From an uncultured Ruthenibacterium sp. (GTDB taxonomy: Bacteria; Bacillota; Clostridia; Oscillospirales; Ruminococcaceae): a DNA stretch of 13,875 nucleotides. Both the position numbers and the translations under genes were made by a program. The notes beneath the pieces are model-generated. The model worked only from the letters and a program-made list of their open reading frames with translations, ran no database searches and was not told the DNA's origin. The stretch is from assembly GCA_910587145.1 (NCBI GenBank), contig CAJUMH010000041.1, positions 1 to 13,875 on the forward strand, given 5' to 3'. This document shows positions 1 to 6,593 of this stretch, one piece after another (within the stretch, counting starts at the first letter, position 1; every line of letters begins with the position of its first letter).

Positions 1-346
1 TTCGGCGGGGCTTTTGCTTTGCCCAAACCGTTTATCGCTTTAAAGCTTTACATTTTTCGCAGGAAAGGGGAAAAGGGCCAAAATCAAAGCTTTCGCAAGC
101 GGAAAAGCCGCTCAAAGAAAAAGGCTTCGGAAAAGCAAGGTCCTTGAACAAGAAAAACCGCGCCACCCAATGTGTGCCGGCAGCATAATGGCAGGCCAAA
201 GCCGCATAAGGATAACAAAAAGGCGTCGAACCGGCGTCGCTTTTCAGGCCGGGCTGATGCAGCTGCGATCCAAAATCGCAGCCGCACGGCATGGGGAGCG
301 TTTTTGGCCGTGTACAGCCGTCCGATTCGCGGAGGAGGAAAAAGCC
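1..346. other. Leading non-coding stretch with no supported gene
   Basis: Open frames exist here on both strands, but their translations are arginine-, cysteine- or phenylalanine-rich, match no family I know and have no ribosome binding site. I see no tRNA, no clear terminator and no convincing promoter. The only functional signal is the ribosome binding site at 331-338 that belongs to the following gene. Confidence 0.5.
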
Positions 347-349
347 TTG
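331..349 (+). promoter_or_regulatory. Ribosome binding site deciding a TTG start
   Basis: GGAGGAGG at 331-338 is followed by AAAAAGCC and then TTG at 347. The site is as complementary to 16S rRNA as any in the window, so it fixes the start at a non-ATG codon and shortens the open frame by 59 residues. Confidence 0.65.
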
Positions 350-1168
350 ATCCAAACGATCTGTTATCCGGCGCCGTACCCGGCGCCGCGGCTTGCCGTG
401 CGCCGCCTTGCACCGGAGAGCACGGCGCAAATTGCCGCGCTGTACCGCGCGGGCGGGCGGGACGGCGCATGGTGCGGGCCGGACACCGTGCGCGCGCTCT
501 TTGCCGGGGGAGCCGTCTGGTGGGGCGGCTTTGCGAACGACGTTTTGGTGCTGTGCGCAGCATGTACCGCCCCTGCAGCGGATACGCCGCAGGCCGCCGC
601 CATGCGTGCGGCGCTGCCGCCCGGCCCTTGGTGTGCGCCAAAAGGCTTTCTGCTGCCGCCCGCTGTCTCTAAGCAGGGAGAAGCACTGGCGGGGGCGCTG
701 CTTTTGCTGCTGGCGGAAAAGCTGTTTTCGCAGCCGGGGGAGGGATCATTTTTGGCCGCGCTGCCCGTAAAGACGTCCGCGCCGGTGCTGGCGGCCTGTT
801 TTGCGGCAGGCTTTGCGGCGGTGCGCGTGCGCCCGCTTGTCTCGCTGCGTCCGCATTATCTGCTGGTACGGTGCGACGCACCTGAATGGAGCGCGCCGGA
901 ATGGAACACACCCGGATTCAATGCGGCCGGAACCCACGCGCCCGAACAAAAGGCACCGGCGCAAAAGACAAACCCCTGTGTTCCCGGCAAGGCCAAACCG
1001 CGCGACGCTTTGCGCCGCGTTTACCTGCCGCTTGCGGATACGCTTGCCGTCTCGCGCTTGCTGGAGCAGGGCTTTTGCGCCACGGCGCTCTGCCGCAGCA
1101 GCGCCGACGAAAGAATGCTGATCTGTCTGGAGCGCGGCGCGCCCAGACCTCTGCTCGCGCAGGGCTGA
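347..1168 (+). CDS. Hypothetical protein, possibly GNAT-acetyltransferase-like
   Basis: A 273-residue protein. I chose the TTG at 347 because a full GGAGGAGG lies at 331-338 with an 8-nt spacer; the same frame stays open further upstream, but no start there has a comparable site. The N-terminal part (VRRLAPEST..., then GGAVWWGGFANDVLVLCAACT) and the segment AAGFAAVRVRPLVSLRPHY loosely resemble the alternating strands and helices of GNAT-type acetyltransferases, but I see no diagnostic acetyl-CoA loop (Q/RxxGxG/A). Residues about 178-226 form a Pro/Ala/Glu-rich low-complexity linker with repeated APEW and APxQK motifs. A short C-terminal segment, VYLPLADTLAVSRLLEQGF, then follows. It is convergent with thrS and shows no operon partner. 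That it is a gene is likely; its function is not established. Confidence 0.6.
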   Translation: MIQTICYPAPYPAPRLAVRRLAPESTAQIAALYRAGGRDGAWCGPDTVRALFAGGAVWWGGFANDVLVLCAACTAPAADTPQAAAMRAALPPGPWCAPKGFLLPPAVSKQGEALAGALLLLLAEKLFSQPGEGSFLAALPVKTSAPVLAACFAAGFAAVRVRPLVSLRPHYLLVRCDAPEWSAPEWNTPGFNAAGTHAPEQKAPAQKTNPCVPGKAKPRDALRRVYLPLADTLAVSRLLEQGFCATALCRSSADERMLICLERGAPRPLLAQG

Positions 1169-1206
1169 ACGCCGAAAATCAAAAGAACAAAAACACACCG
1201 CCAGCC

Positions 1207-1254
1207 AAAAAATACGCCGCTGCCTCTGCAAAGTGTTTTGCAGAGGCAGCGGCG
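1207..1254 (-). terminator. Rho-independent terminator of thrS
   Basis: A perfect 18-bp stem (1215-1232 with 1237-1254) has a 4-base loop. On the minus strand it is followed by a T run, the complement of the A run at 1207-1212. It starts about 13 nt after the thrS stop. On the plus strand the hairpin is followed by A residues, so it should not serve the upstream plus-strand gene as a classical terminator. Confidence 0.9.
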
Positions 1255-1267
1255 AAAAAAATCGATT

Positions 1268-3172
1268 TTAGCGCTCGCGCGCAGTGATCTCGGCTTTGGC
1301 GGCGGCAAGGAACGCGTCCACCGTCATGGTGCCGCCCTTTTCCTCCCTGCGGGCGCGCACGCTCACGGTGCCGTTTTCCATCTCCTGCGCGCCCACCACG
1401 AGCATATACGGAACCTTTTCCAGCTGGGCCTCGCGGATCTTATAGCCCATCTTTTCGGCGCGGTAATCGCCCTCGGCGCGCAGGCCGACAGCGCACAGTG
1501 TTTGTTCCACCTGTTTGGCATAGGCGTGGTGCGCCTCGCTGATGGGGATCACGCGCGCCTGTACGGGCGCCAGCCACAGCGGGAATGCGCCCGCAAAATG
1601 CTCGATGAGAATGCCGATGAACCGCTCGATGCTGCCGAACACCACGCGGTGGATCATCACCGGGCGGTGCTTCTGGCCGTCCGCGCCCGTATATTCCAGC
1701 TCAAAACGCTCGGGCATCTGCATATCCAGCTGAATGGTGCCGCACTGCCAGGTACGGCCGATGGCATCCACCAGATGGAAATCCAGCTTCGGGCCGTAGA
1801 ACGCGCCGTCGCCCTCGTTCACCTCGTAGGAGCGGCCCAGTTCCTCGATGGCCTCGCGCAGCGCGTCGGTGGCCGTCTGCCAATCGGCCAGCTCGCCGAT
1901 GTGATCCTCCGGCATGGTGGAGAGCTCGATGTGATACGAAAAGCCGAACAGGGAATATACCTCGTCGATGAGCCGCACCACGCCCTTGATCTCGTCCTTC
2001 ACCTGCTCGGGCGTCATAAAGATATGCGCGTCATCCTGATTGAAGCAACGCACGCGCATCAGCCCGTGCAGCGCGCCCGAAAGCTCGTGCCGGTGCACCA
2101 GGCCGATCTCGCCCATGCGCAGCGGCAGATCGCGATAGCTGCGGGGCTGCGTTTTGTATACGAGCATGCCGCCGGGGCAATTCATCGGCTTGATGGCAAA
2201 ATCGCTTTCGTCGATGACGGTGGTGTACATGTTGTTTTTGTAATGGTCCCAATGGCCGCTGCGCTCCCACAGCGCGCGGCTCAGGATCACCGGCGTGCTG
2301 ATCTCCTGATAACCGGCTTTTTTGTGGATCTCGCGCCAGTAATCCAAAAGCGTATTCTTCAGGATCATGCCCTTGGGCAAAAAGAACGGAAAGCCCGGCC
2401 CTTCCTCCATCAGCGCAAACAGGCCCAGCTCCTTGCCCAGCCTGCGGTGATCGCGCTTTTTGGCTTCCTCCAGCATGTTCAAGTAAGCCTCCAGCTCGCT
2501 GGCCTTCGGGTAGGCCGTGCCGTACACGCGGCACAGGCTGTCGCGCGTGGCGTCACCGCGCCAGTAGGCGCTGGCGGTGCTCAGCAGCTTCACAGCCTTT
2601 ACGGCGCCCGTGCTCATCAGGTGCGGCCCGGCACACAGATCGGTAAAATCGCCCTGCCGGTAGATCGAAAGCTGCCAGCCCTTTTCGGCGTATTCCTCCA
2701 AAAGCTCTAATTTATAGGCTTGCCCCTGAAAGATCTCGCGCCCCTCTTCAGCGGTGATAAAGCGCTTTTCAATGGGAAGATCGGCCTTGACGATCTTTTT
2801 CATCTCGGCTTCGATGGCCTCGAACTGATCGGGCGTGAACGGCTCGGTGCCGCCGATGTCGTAGTACCAGCTGTCCTCCAGCGCCGGGCCGATGCCGAAC
2901 TGCGCGGACGGGAACAGATGCTGAATGGCCTGCGCCATAATGTGCGCGCCCGTATGCAAAAACGCGTGCCGGCCCTCGGGGGAATCGAAGGTGCAGATCT
3001 CGAGCGTGCAGTCTTTTTGCAGCAGTGTGCGCAGATCGACGGCTTCGCCGTCTACCTTGGCGGCACAGGCGCTTTTATAAAGCCCCATGCCGATGCTTTT
3101 TGCGACGTCGGCGGCCGATACGCCCGCCTCAAATTCCTTTACGACGCCGCCCTTCAGAGTAACCTGGATCAT
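1268..3172 (-). CDS. thrS: Threonine--tRNA ligase (ThrRS)
   Basis: Cytoplasmic class II synthetase that charges tRNA-Thr; 634 residues, the usual length. In order: a TGS domain (about 1-63), an editing domain with HTGAH (73-77) and CAGPH (C180, H184), the class II catalytic core, and an anticodon-binding domain (about 535-634). The three zinc ligands that select threonine are visible as Cys332 (MNCPGG), His383 (QDDAHIF) and His508 (IHRVVFGSIERF), close to the E. coli positions. The start is ATG at 3172 with AGGAGG at 3181-3186, 8 nt upstream. The frame continues into the leader, but that extension would translate the T-box terminator and is rejected. The gene is monocistronic, with a T-box leader upstream and a strong terminator downstream, so expression should rise when uncharged tRNA-Thr accumulates. 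Confidence 0.98.
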   Translation of the reverse strand: MIQVTLKGGVVKEFEAGVSAADVAKSIGMGLYKSACAAKVDGEAVDLRTLLQKDCTLEICTFDSPEGRHAFLHTGAHIMAQAIQHLFPSAQFGIGPALEDSWYYDIGGTEPFTPDQFEAIEAEMKKIVKADLPIEKRFITAEEGREIFQGQAYKLELLEEYAEKGWQLSIYRQGDFTDLCAGPHLMSTGAVKAVKLLSTASAYWRGDATRDSLCRVYGTAYPKASELEAYLNMLEEAKKRDHRRLGKELGLFALMEEGPGFPFFLPKGMILKNTLLDYWREIHKKAGYQEISTPVILSRALWERSGHWDHYKNNMYTTVIDESDFAIKPMNCPGGMLVYKTQPRSYRDLPLRMGEIGLVHRHELSGALHGLMRVRCFNQDDAHIFMTPEQVKDEIKGVVRLIDEVYSLFGFSYHIELSTMPEDHIGELADWQTATDALREAIEELGRSYEVNEGDGAFYGPKLDFHLVDAIGRTWQCGTIQLDMQMPERFELEYTGADGQKHRPVMIHRVVFGSIERFIGILIEHFAGAFPLWLAPVQARVIPISEAHHAYAKQVEQTLCAVGLRAEGDYRAEKMGYKIREAQLEKVPYMLVVGAQEMENGTVSVRARREEKGGTMTVDAFLAAAKAEITARER

Positions 3173-3192
3173 AAATATTGCCTCCTTTATAC

Positions 3193-3230
3193 AAAAAAAG
3201 CCCATCCCGTAACCTCTATACGGGATGAGC
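3193..3230 (-). terminator. T-box regulated terminator
   Basis: An 11-bp stem with one G-U pair (3220-3230 with 3200-3210 on the minus strand) is followed by seven T residues (complement of 3193-3199). Its 5' arm, CATCCC, can instead pair with GGGTGG of the T-box core to form the antiterminator. That gives the expected two mutually exclusive folds. Confidence 0.9.
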
Positions 3231-3558
3231 GAAAATGCCCACGGTTCCACCCGAATTACGCGCAAAATGCGGCGTCACTCTCAGTCGGCTGTAACGGGCC
3301 GTCCCGGCAAGGGTTTCGGGGCATCCTCCTTCTTCCGCCTGTGGAGCCGCAGGGGCCCGGTACTTGGCCGCGCCGGTTCCACAAAAAAGAAAAGCCCGTT
3401 CCCCCCTCGCGCTCGGCGGTGGTGGCGTATGCCCGGCAATGCAAAGCCGCTTGCAGCACGCGGGGCGCGCAAAAAACGCCCGCCGCGGCGGCTCTCTCTG
3501 GTGCACGCACAAAGCGCGTCGTAATCCGCTTCCATGCTTTTCGGGATGATTTTCTTTG
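3193..3558 (-). ncRNA. T-box leader controlling thrS
   Basis: The roughly 365-nt leader lies between the promoter at 3565-3592 and thrS. Read on the minus strand it contains the T-box core GGGTGGAACCGTGGG (complement of 3238-3252), which pairs with the NCCA end of uncharged tRNA, followed at once by a terminator hairpin. An AGAGAGCC motif typical of the stem I distal region lies near the 5' end (about 3500). A run reading GCCACCACCGCC (complement of about 3416-3427) offers an ACC threonine specifier, but I assign that codon tentatively because I could not fold stem I with confidence. T-box identity is firm; its exact 5' boundary is inferred from the promoter. Confidence 0.92.
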
Positions 3559-3564
3559 CCTTTT

Positions 3565-3592
3565 ATTATATCGGATCCGCGCGAAATGTCAA
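3565..3592 (-). promoter_or_regulatory. Promoter of the thrS T-box transcript
   Basis: On the minus strand a perfect TTGACA (complement of 3587-3592) and a perfect TATAAT (complement of 3565-3570) are separated by 16 nt. The predicted start point is near 3558, which fits the 5' end of the T-box leader. Confidence 0.88.
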
Positions 3593-3955
3593 GTGTAATT
3601 TGCCGCACCCGGTGCCTTTTGCTCCGAAAAACCCTTTGGCGATTGCAGCGAAGACGGCAATGCCTTTTGGAGGGGAAGATCTCCCTTCGCCCGCGCAATC
3701 TCTCCGCCCGCACGCCGGGCAGACCTCTATGAATACGCTGCTTTCAAACAAGCCCCGGAGGCCGAACGGCAAAAATAAAGGCGGGCGGAAAAGCCCCGCG
3801 GAGTATCAATCCCGCAAAAAAGCAAAAAATAGAAGCAGAAAATACGCCGCCGATCATTCCAAAGCCGGGGCGCGGGGGTGCTTTTTTGCCGTCTGCACGG
3901 GCAGAGCGGGGAGGACGCTCCCCGGATCGGGAGCGTCTGCAGGGGAAATCTTCAC
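3593..3955. other. Intergenic region without a supported gene
   Basis: This lies between the divergent thrS and rny promoters. I find no open frame with a ribosome binding site. The minus-strand frame at 3744-3968 contains a hydrophobic run but no start signal. A 9-bp perfect hairpin (3914-3922 with 3929-3937) has no T run on either side, so it is not a terminator. An A-rich patch lies around 3815-3850. Confidence 0.5.
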
Positions 3956-3972
3956 GAAATTGTAACAATTTC
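3956..3972. promoter_or_regulatory. 17-bp dyad abutting the rny -35 box (possible operator)
   Basis: GAAATTGT, one central A, then ACAATTTC: a perfect 8-1-8 inverted repeat ending one base before the TTGACA at 3973. The position suits a transcription factor site. Which protein would bind is unknown, and an AT-rich chance palindrome cannot be excluded. Confidence 0.45.
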
Positions 3973-4001
3973 TTGACAAGTTTGCATCTGCGCTTTACAA
4001 T
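3973..4001 (+). promoter_or_regulatory. Promoter upstream of rny
   Basis: TTGACA (3973-3978), a 17-nt spacer, then TACAAT (3996-4001). The start point would be near 4008, leaving a leader of about 334 nt before rny. It is the only strong promoter I see between the thrS promoter and rny. Confidence 0.82.
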
Positions 4002-4010
4002 AAGTATTGT
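3997..4010. promoter_or_regulatory. Dyad over the rny -10 box and start point (possible operator)
   Basis: ACAATA, two bases, then TATTGT. The left arm includes most of the -10 hexamer and the right arm reaches the predicted start point. It uses the same ACAAT/ATTGT element as the dyad at 3956-3972, so the promoter is flanked by four copies of one pentamer. Confidence 0.35.
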
Positions 4011-4341
4011 GATAAATAGTAACTGGAGGGAGCGGATGCTTGCCGCTCGCCGTTTTGAGCAAGGTGAAATGTCTCCGGCGCGTCTGACGGCCGGAGGATC
4101 TTCCGGGCGAAAGGCCCCGGCTCCGCTGCGCGGCTATGCACCGCGGCGGGCGGCTCGGGGTTTCATCAGGATACAACCGAAAATCAGGCGTTTTCCGCGC
4201 CGGGCCGGCTGCTTTGCAGGGCCCTGTTTGGCGCGGGCCCTGCAGATGTTGCTCATTTTTGTTTTTGAAATTGGCGCGGCAGCCGCCCCCTGAATTTACT
4301 TTCATTCATAGTCTGAAACAGAATAGGAGTTGAACCCTGAG
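4008..4341 (+). other. Long GC-rich 5' leader of rny with hairpins
   Basis: The region from the predicted start point to the rny start has no recognised gene. Local stems include GAGCGG/CCGCTC near 4031-4051, TCCGGC/GCCGGA near 4074-4096, CCGGG/CCCGG near 4108-4122, and a 9-bp perfect GCAGGGCCC/GGGCCCTGC (4216-4224 with 4235-4243), followed 10 nt later by T-rich sequence. A frame at 4036-4293 starts 6 nt after GGAGG (4025-4029) and would encode 85 arginine-rich residues. Its content looks non-coding, though the ribosome binding site is good. It matches no riboswitch class that I can recognise by eye. Confidence 0.45.
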
Positions 4342-5898
4342 ATGGTATCACCGATTACCGTTGTGGTGATTGCCGTTGTTACAGGCGTGGTGTGTGCTGC
4401 CGCCGCGTTCTTCGCCGGGGTTTCCTACCGCCGCAAAACTGCCGAGACAAAAATCGGCAGTGCAGAGGAGGAAGCGAAGCGCCTGATCAACGATGCAATG
4501 AAAACCGCGCAGCAAAAGCGCAAGGAGGCCTTGGTGGAGGCCAAGGACGCGGCCTTCCAGCTGAAGGCCGAGGCCGATAAGGAAATTAAGGAGCGCCGCG
4601 GCGAATTGAGCCGGCAGGAGCGCCGTCTGGACCAAAAGGAAGAAACGCTGGACCGCAAAACGGCCGCGCTGGAGCAAAAAGAGGTAAATCTTGCCAAGCG
4701 CAGCGAGCTGGCCGAAGCGCGCCTTGCCGAGATCGAGCAGTTAAAGCTGCGCGAGCAGGATAAATTGGAGACGATTGCCGGCCTTTCGGCCGAGGACGCA
4801 AAACAGCTTTTGCTCACCCGGTTGGACGAGCAGCTGACGCACGAAAAGGCGATGCACATCGCCGCGTTTGAAACGCAGACAAAGGACGAGTGTGACACCA
4901 TGGCGCGCGAGCTCATCGGCCAGGCCGTGGCGCGCTGCGCCGCCGATCATTCCAGCGAGGCCACGGTGTCGGTGGTGCCGCTGCCCAGCGACGAAATGAA
5001 GGGCCGCATCATCGGGCGCGAGGGCCGCAATATCCGCGCGCTGGAGACGGCAACAGGTGTTGACCTTATCATCGACGATACGCCCGAGGCGATTACGCTC
5101 TCCAGCTTTGATCCCGTGCGCCGCGAGATCGCCCGCATGACGCTGGAAAAGCTCATCAGCGACGGGCGCATTCATCCCGCGCGCATTGAAGAAACGGTGG
5201 AAAAGAGCCGCCGCGAGCTGGAGCTGATGATGAAGCGCGAGGGCGAAAAGGCCGTGATGGACGTGGGCGTGCACGGCATTCACCCGGATGTGGTGAAGTT
5301 GCTGGGCCGTTTGCGTTACCGCACCAGCTATGGGCAGAACGTGCTGAACCATTCGCTGGAGGTGGCATACCTTTCCGGCATTCTGGCGGCGGAGCTGGGC
5401 GTCAACGTTACGCAGGCGCGCCGCGCCGGCCTGCTGCATGATATCGGCAAGGCGCTGGATCACGAGATCGAGGGCAGCCATATCAGCATCGGTGTGGACA
5501 TCGCCAAAAAATACCGCGAAAATCCGGCCGTGATCCACGCCATTGAGGCGCACCACGGCGATGTGGAGGCCAAAACAACGCTGGCCTTTATCGTGATGGC
5601 CGCGGATGCCATTTCCGCGGCGCGTCCCGGCGCGCGCCGCGAAAACCTCGAAAGCTATATCAAACGTTTGGAGAGCCTGGAGGAGATCGCGAGCGGCTTT
5701 GAGGGCGTGGAACGCAGCTTTGCCATTCAGGCGGGCCGCGAGGTGCGCATTATGGTAAAGCCCGAGGCCGTAAGCGACGACGCGCTCACGATTCTGGCGC
5801 ACGAGATTTCGCACAAGATCGAAGAATCGCTCGATTATCCCGGCCAGATCAAGGTGAACGTTATCCGCGAATCCCGCGCGGTGGATTACGCAAAATAA
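4342..5898 (+). CDS. rny: Ribonuclease Y
   Basis: Membrane-anchored endoribonuclease that starts mRNA decay in Bacillota; 518 residues, the normal length. One N-terminal transmembrane helix (about 5-27) is followed by a long charged coiled coil (about 35-200, rich in E, K, R, Q), a KH RNA-binding domain (about 208-270, with GRIIGREGRN), an HD metal-dependent phosphohydrolase domain (about 334-427, catalytic His366-Asp367 in LLHDIGKA) and a conserved C-terminal region ending RAVDYAK. I chose ATG at 4342, 12 nt after AGGAG (4325-4329). The in-frame TTG at 4330 touches that site directly, leaving no spacer. The gene is monocistronic, with a promoter at 3973-4001, a long leader, and a terminator at 6042-6082. 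Confidence 0.97.
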   Translation: MVSPITVVVIAVVTGVVCAAAAFFAGVSYRRKTAETKIGSAEEEAKRLINDAMKTAQQKRKEALVEAKDAAFQLKAEADKEIKERRGELSRQERRLDQKEETLDRKTAALEQKEVNLAKRSELAEARLAEIEQLKLREQDKLETIAGLSAEDAKQLLLTRLDEQLTHEKAMHIAAFETQTKDECDTMARELIGQAVARCAADHSSEATVSVVPLPSDEMKGRIIGREGRNIRALETATGVDLIIDDTPEAITLSSFDPVRREIARMTLEKLISDGRIHPARIEETVEKSRRELELMMKREGEKAVMDVGVHGIHPDVVKLLGRLRYRTSYGQNVLNHSLEVAYLSGILAAELGVNVTQARRAGLLHDIGKALDHEIEGSHISIGVDIAKKYRENPAVIHAIEAHHGDVEAKTTLAFIVMAADAISAARPGARRENLESYIKRLESLEEIASGFEGVERSFAIQAGREVRIMVKPEAVSDDALTILAHEISHKIEESLDYPGQIKVNVIRESRAVDYAK

Positions 5899-6041
5899 AA
5901 TCGCCGCATTACGGGTGGTTCGCCTTATTTTCGGCAGGCTCCGAGAAGGTGCGTACAGGAAAGGCCGCTTTCCAATCAAAGGCCGTTCCGGGCGGTTCCA
6001 TCGGGGGACAAAGCCGCAGATCTTACAAAATTATAAAAAAG

Positions 6042-6082
6042 GCGCCGCAAAGCTTTGCAAAGGCTTTGCGGCGTGTTTTTTT
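6042..6082 (+). terminator. Rho-independent terminator of rny
   Basis: An 11-bp stem, CGCCGCAAAGC (6043-6053) with GCTTTGCGGCG (6063-6073), has a 9-nt loop and is followed by TG and seven T residues. It sits about 145 nt after the rny stop. The preceding stretch 5899-6041 shows no gene. The last bases of the T run merge into the first unit of the repeat array. Confidence 0.88.
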
Positions 6083-6367
6083 GCGCGGCGGCGGCCTACG
6101 GTGCTTTGCGCGGCGGCGGCCTACGGTGCTTTGCGCGGCGGCGGCCTACGGTGCTTTGTGCGGCGGCGGCCTACGGTGCTTTGCGCGGCGCGGCCTACGG
6201 TGCTTTGCGCGGCGTGGCCTACGGTTTTTGCGCGGCGCGGCCTACGGTGCTTTGCGCGGCGGCGGCCTACGGTGCTTTGTGCGGCGGCGGCCTACGGTGC
6301 TTTGCGCGGCGCGGCCTACGGTGCTTTGTGCGGCGGCGGCCTACAGTGCTTTGCGCGGCGCGGCCTG
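6082..6367. repeat. Tandem array of about 12 units of 23-25 bp
   Basis: The unit begins TGCGCGGCGGCGG and ends CCTACGGTGCTT. Units start at 6082, 6107, 6132, 6157, 6182, 6206, 6229, 6253, 6278, 6303, 6327 and 6352, and the last is partial. Most are 25 bp. Units 5, 7 and 10 are 24 bp (one G lost), unit 6 is 23 bp with a degraded end, and units 4, 9 and 11 read TGTG in place of TGCG. There are no spacers, so it is not CRISPR. Unit length is not a multiple of three and single-base indels occur, so it is not maintained as coding sequence even though all plus-strand frames stay open. The array starts immediately after the rny terminator. Confidence 0.92.
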
Positions 6368-6373
6368 ATCGGG

Positions 6374-6402
6374 TTGCTTTTTTCGGCGCAATGTGGTATC
6401 CT
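6374..6402 (+). promoter_or_regulatory. Probable promoter of the BadF kinase-ROK unit
   Basis: TTGCTT (6374-6379), a 17-nt spacer, then TATCCT (6397-6402). It is a fair but not perfect match to the vegetative consensus, just beyond the repeat array. The predicted start is near 6409, giving a leader of about 185 nt. Confidence 0.5.
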
Positions 6403-6413
6403 GTTAGAGGGAC

Positions 6414-6442
6414 AATTATTTTATAAACTTAGTTAAGTAATT
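6414..6442. promoter_or_regulatory. 29-bp imperfect dyad just downstream of the start point (possible ROK operator)
   Basis: The left half AATTATTTTATAAA and the right half TTAGTTAAGTAATT flank one central C and match in inverted orientation at 10 of 14 positions. The inner part of the right half also forms ACTTA-GT-TAAGT. The site is an AT island in GC-rich DNA and begins about 5 nt past the predicted start point, where a bound repressor would block transcription. ROK repressors of the XylR/NagC type bind AT-rich dyads of this size, so the downstream ROK protein is the natural candidate. This is inference. Confidence 0.45.
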
Positions 6443-6593
6443 GATCCTGCCCGATGCTGTGGGCACGGGCGCGCAAATACCGCTTGAAAAAGAACGGCGA
6501 GATCGGAAAACGAGGTGCCTCCAAGGGCCTGCGCAGCGAGGCAGTGCTGCCACTTCATTTTCTGAGGGAGCTGCCCGGAAGGGAAGGAATTTT

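Noticed and set aside
32..430. 132-residue minus-strand frame at the left edge
   Set aside because: There is no start signal, the composition is unlike a protein gene, and it overlaps the well-started plus-strand gene at 347.
1238..2710. 490-residue plus-strand open frame
   Set aside because: It is antisense to thrS; long antisense frames are expected opposite GC-rich genes, and the thrS motifs are unambiguous.
3914..3937. Terminator in the thrS-rny intergenic region
   Set aside because: The 9-bp hairpin has no T run on either strand.
3744..3968. Minus-strand frame with a hydrophobic stretch, possible small membrane protein
   Set aside because: It has no ribosome binding site, overlaps the rny promoter dyad and reads as chance translation of T-rich DNA.
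4036..4293. Small 85-residue gene in the rny leader
   Set aside because: It has a good ribosome binding site, but the translation is arginine-rich with mixed rare codons and resembles no protein, so I kept it only as part of the leader description.
4330..4341. TTG at 4330 as the rny start
   Set aside because: It touches the AGGAG motif with no spacer; ATG at 4342 gives the normal RNase Y N-terminus.
4741..5979. 412-residue minus-strand open frame
   Set aside because: It is the antisense shadow of rny, with no ribosome binding site or recognisable domain.
6082..6367. CRISPR array
   Set aside because: Units follow each other directly without spacers, and no cas gene is present.
5915..6436. 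Repetitive protein encoded by the 25-bp array, in any of three plus-strand frames
   Set aside because: All frames are open only because the unit lacks stops. Unit length and single-base indels shift the frame, and no start has a ribosome binding site.
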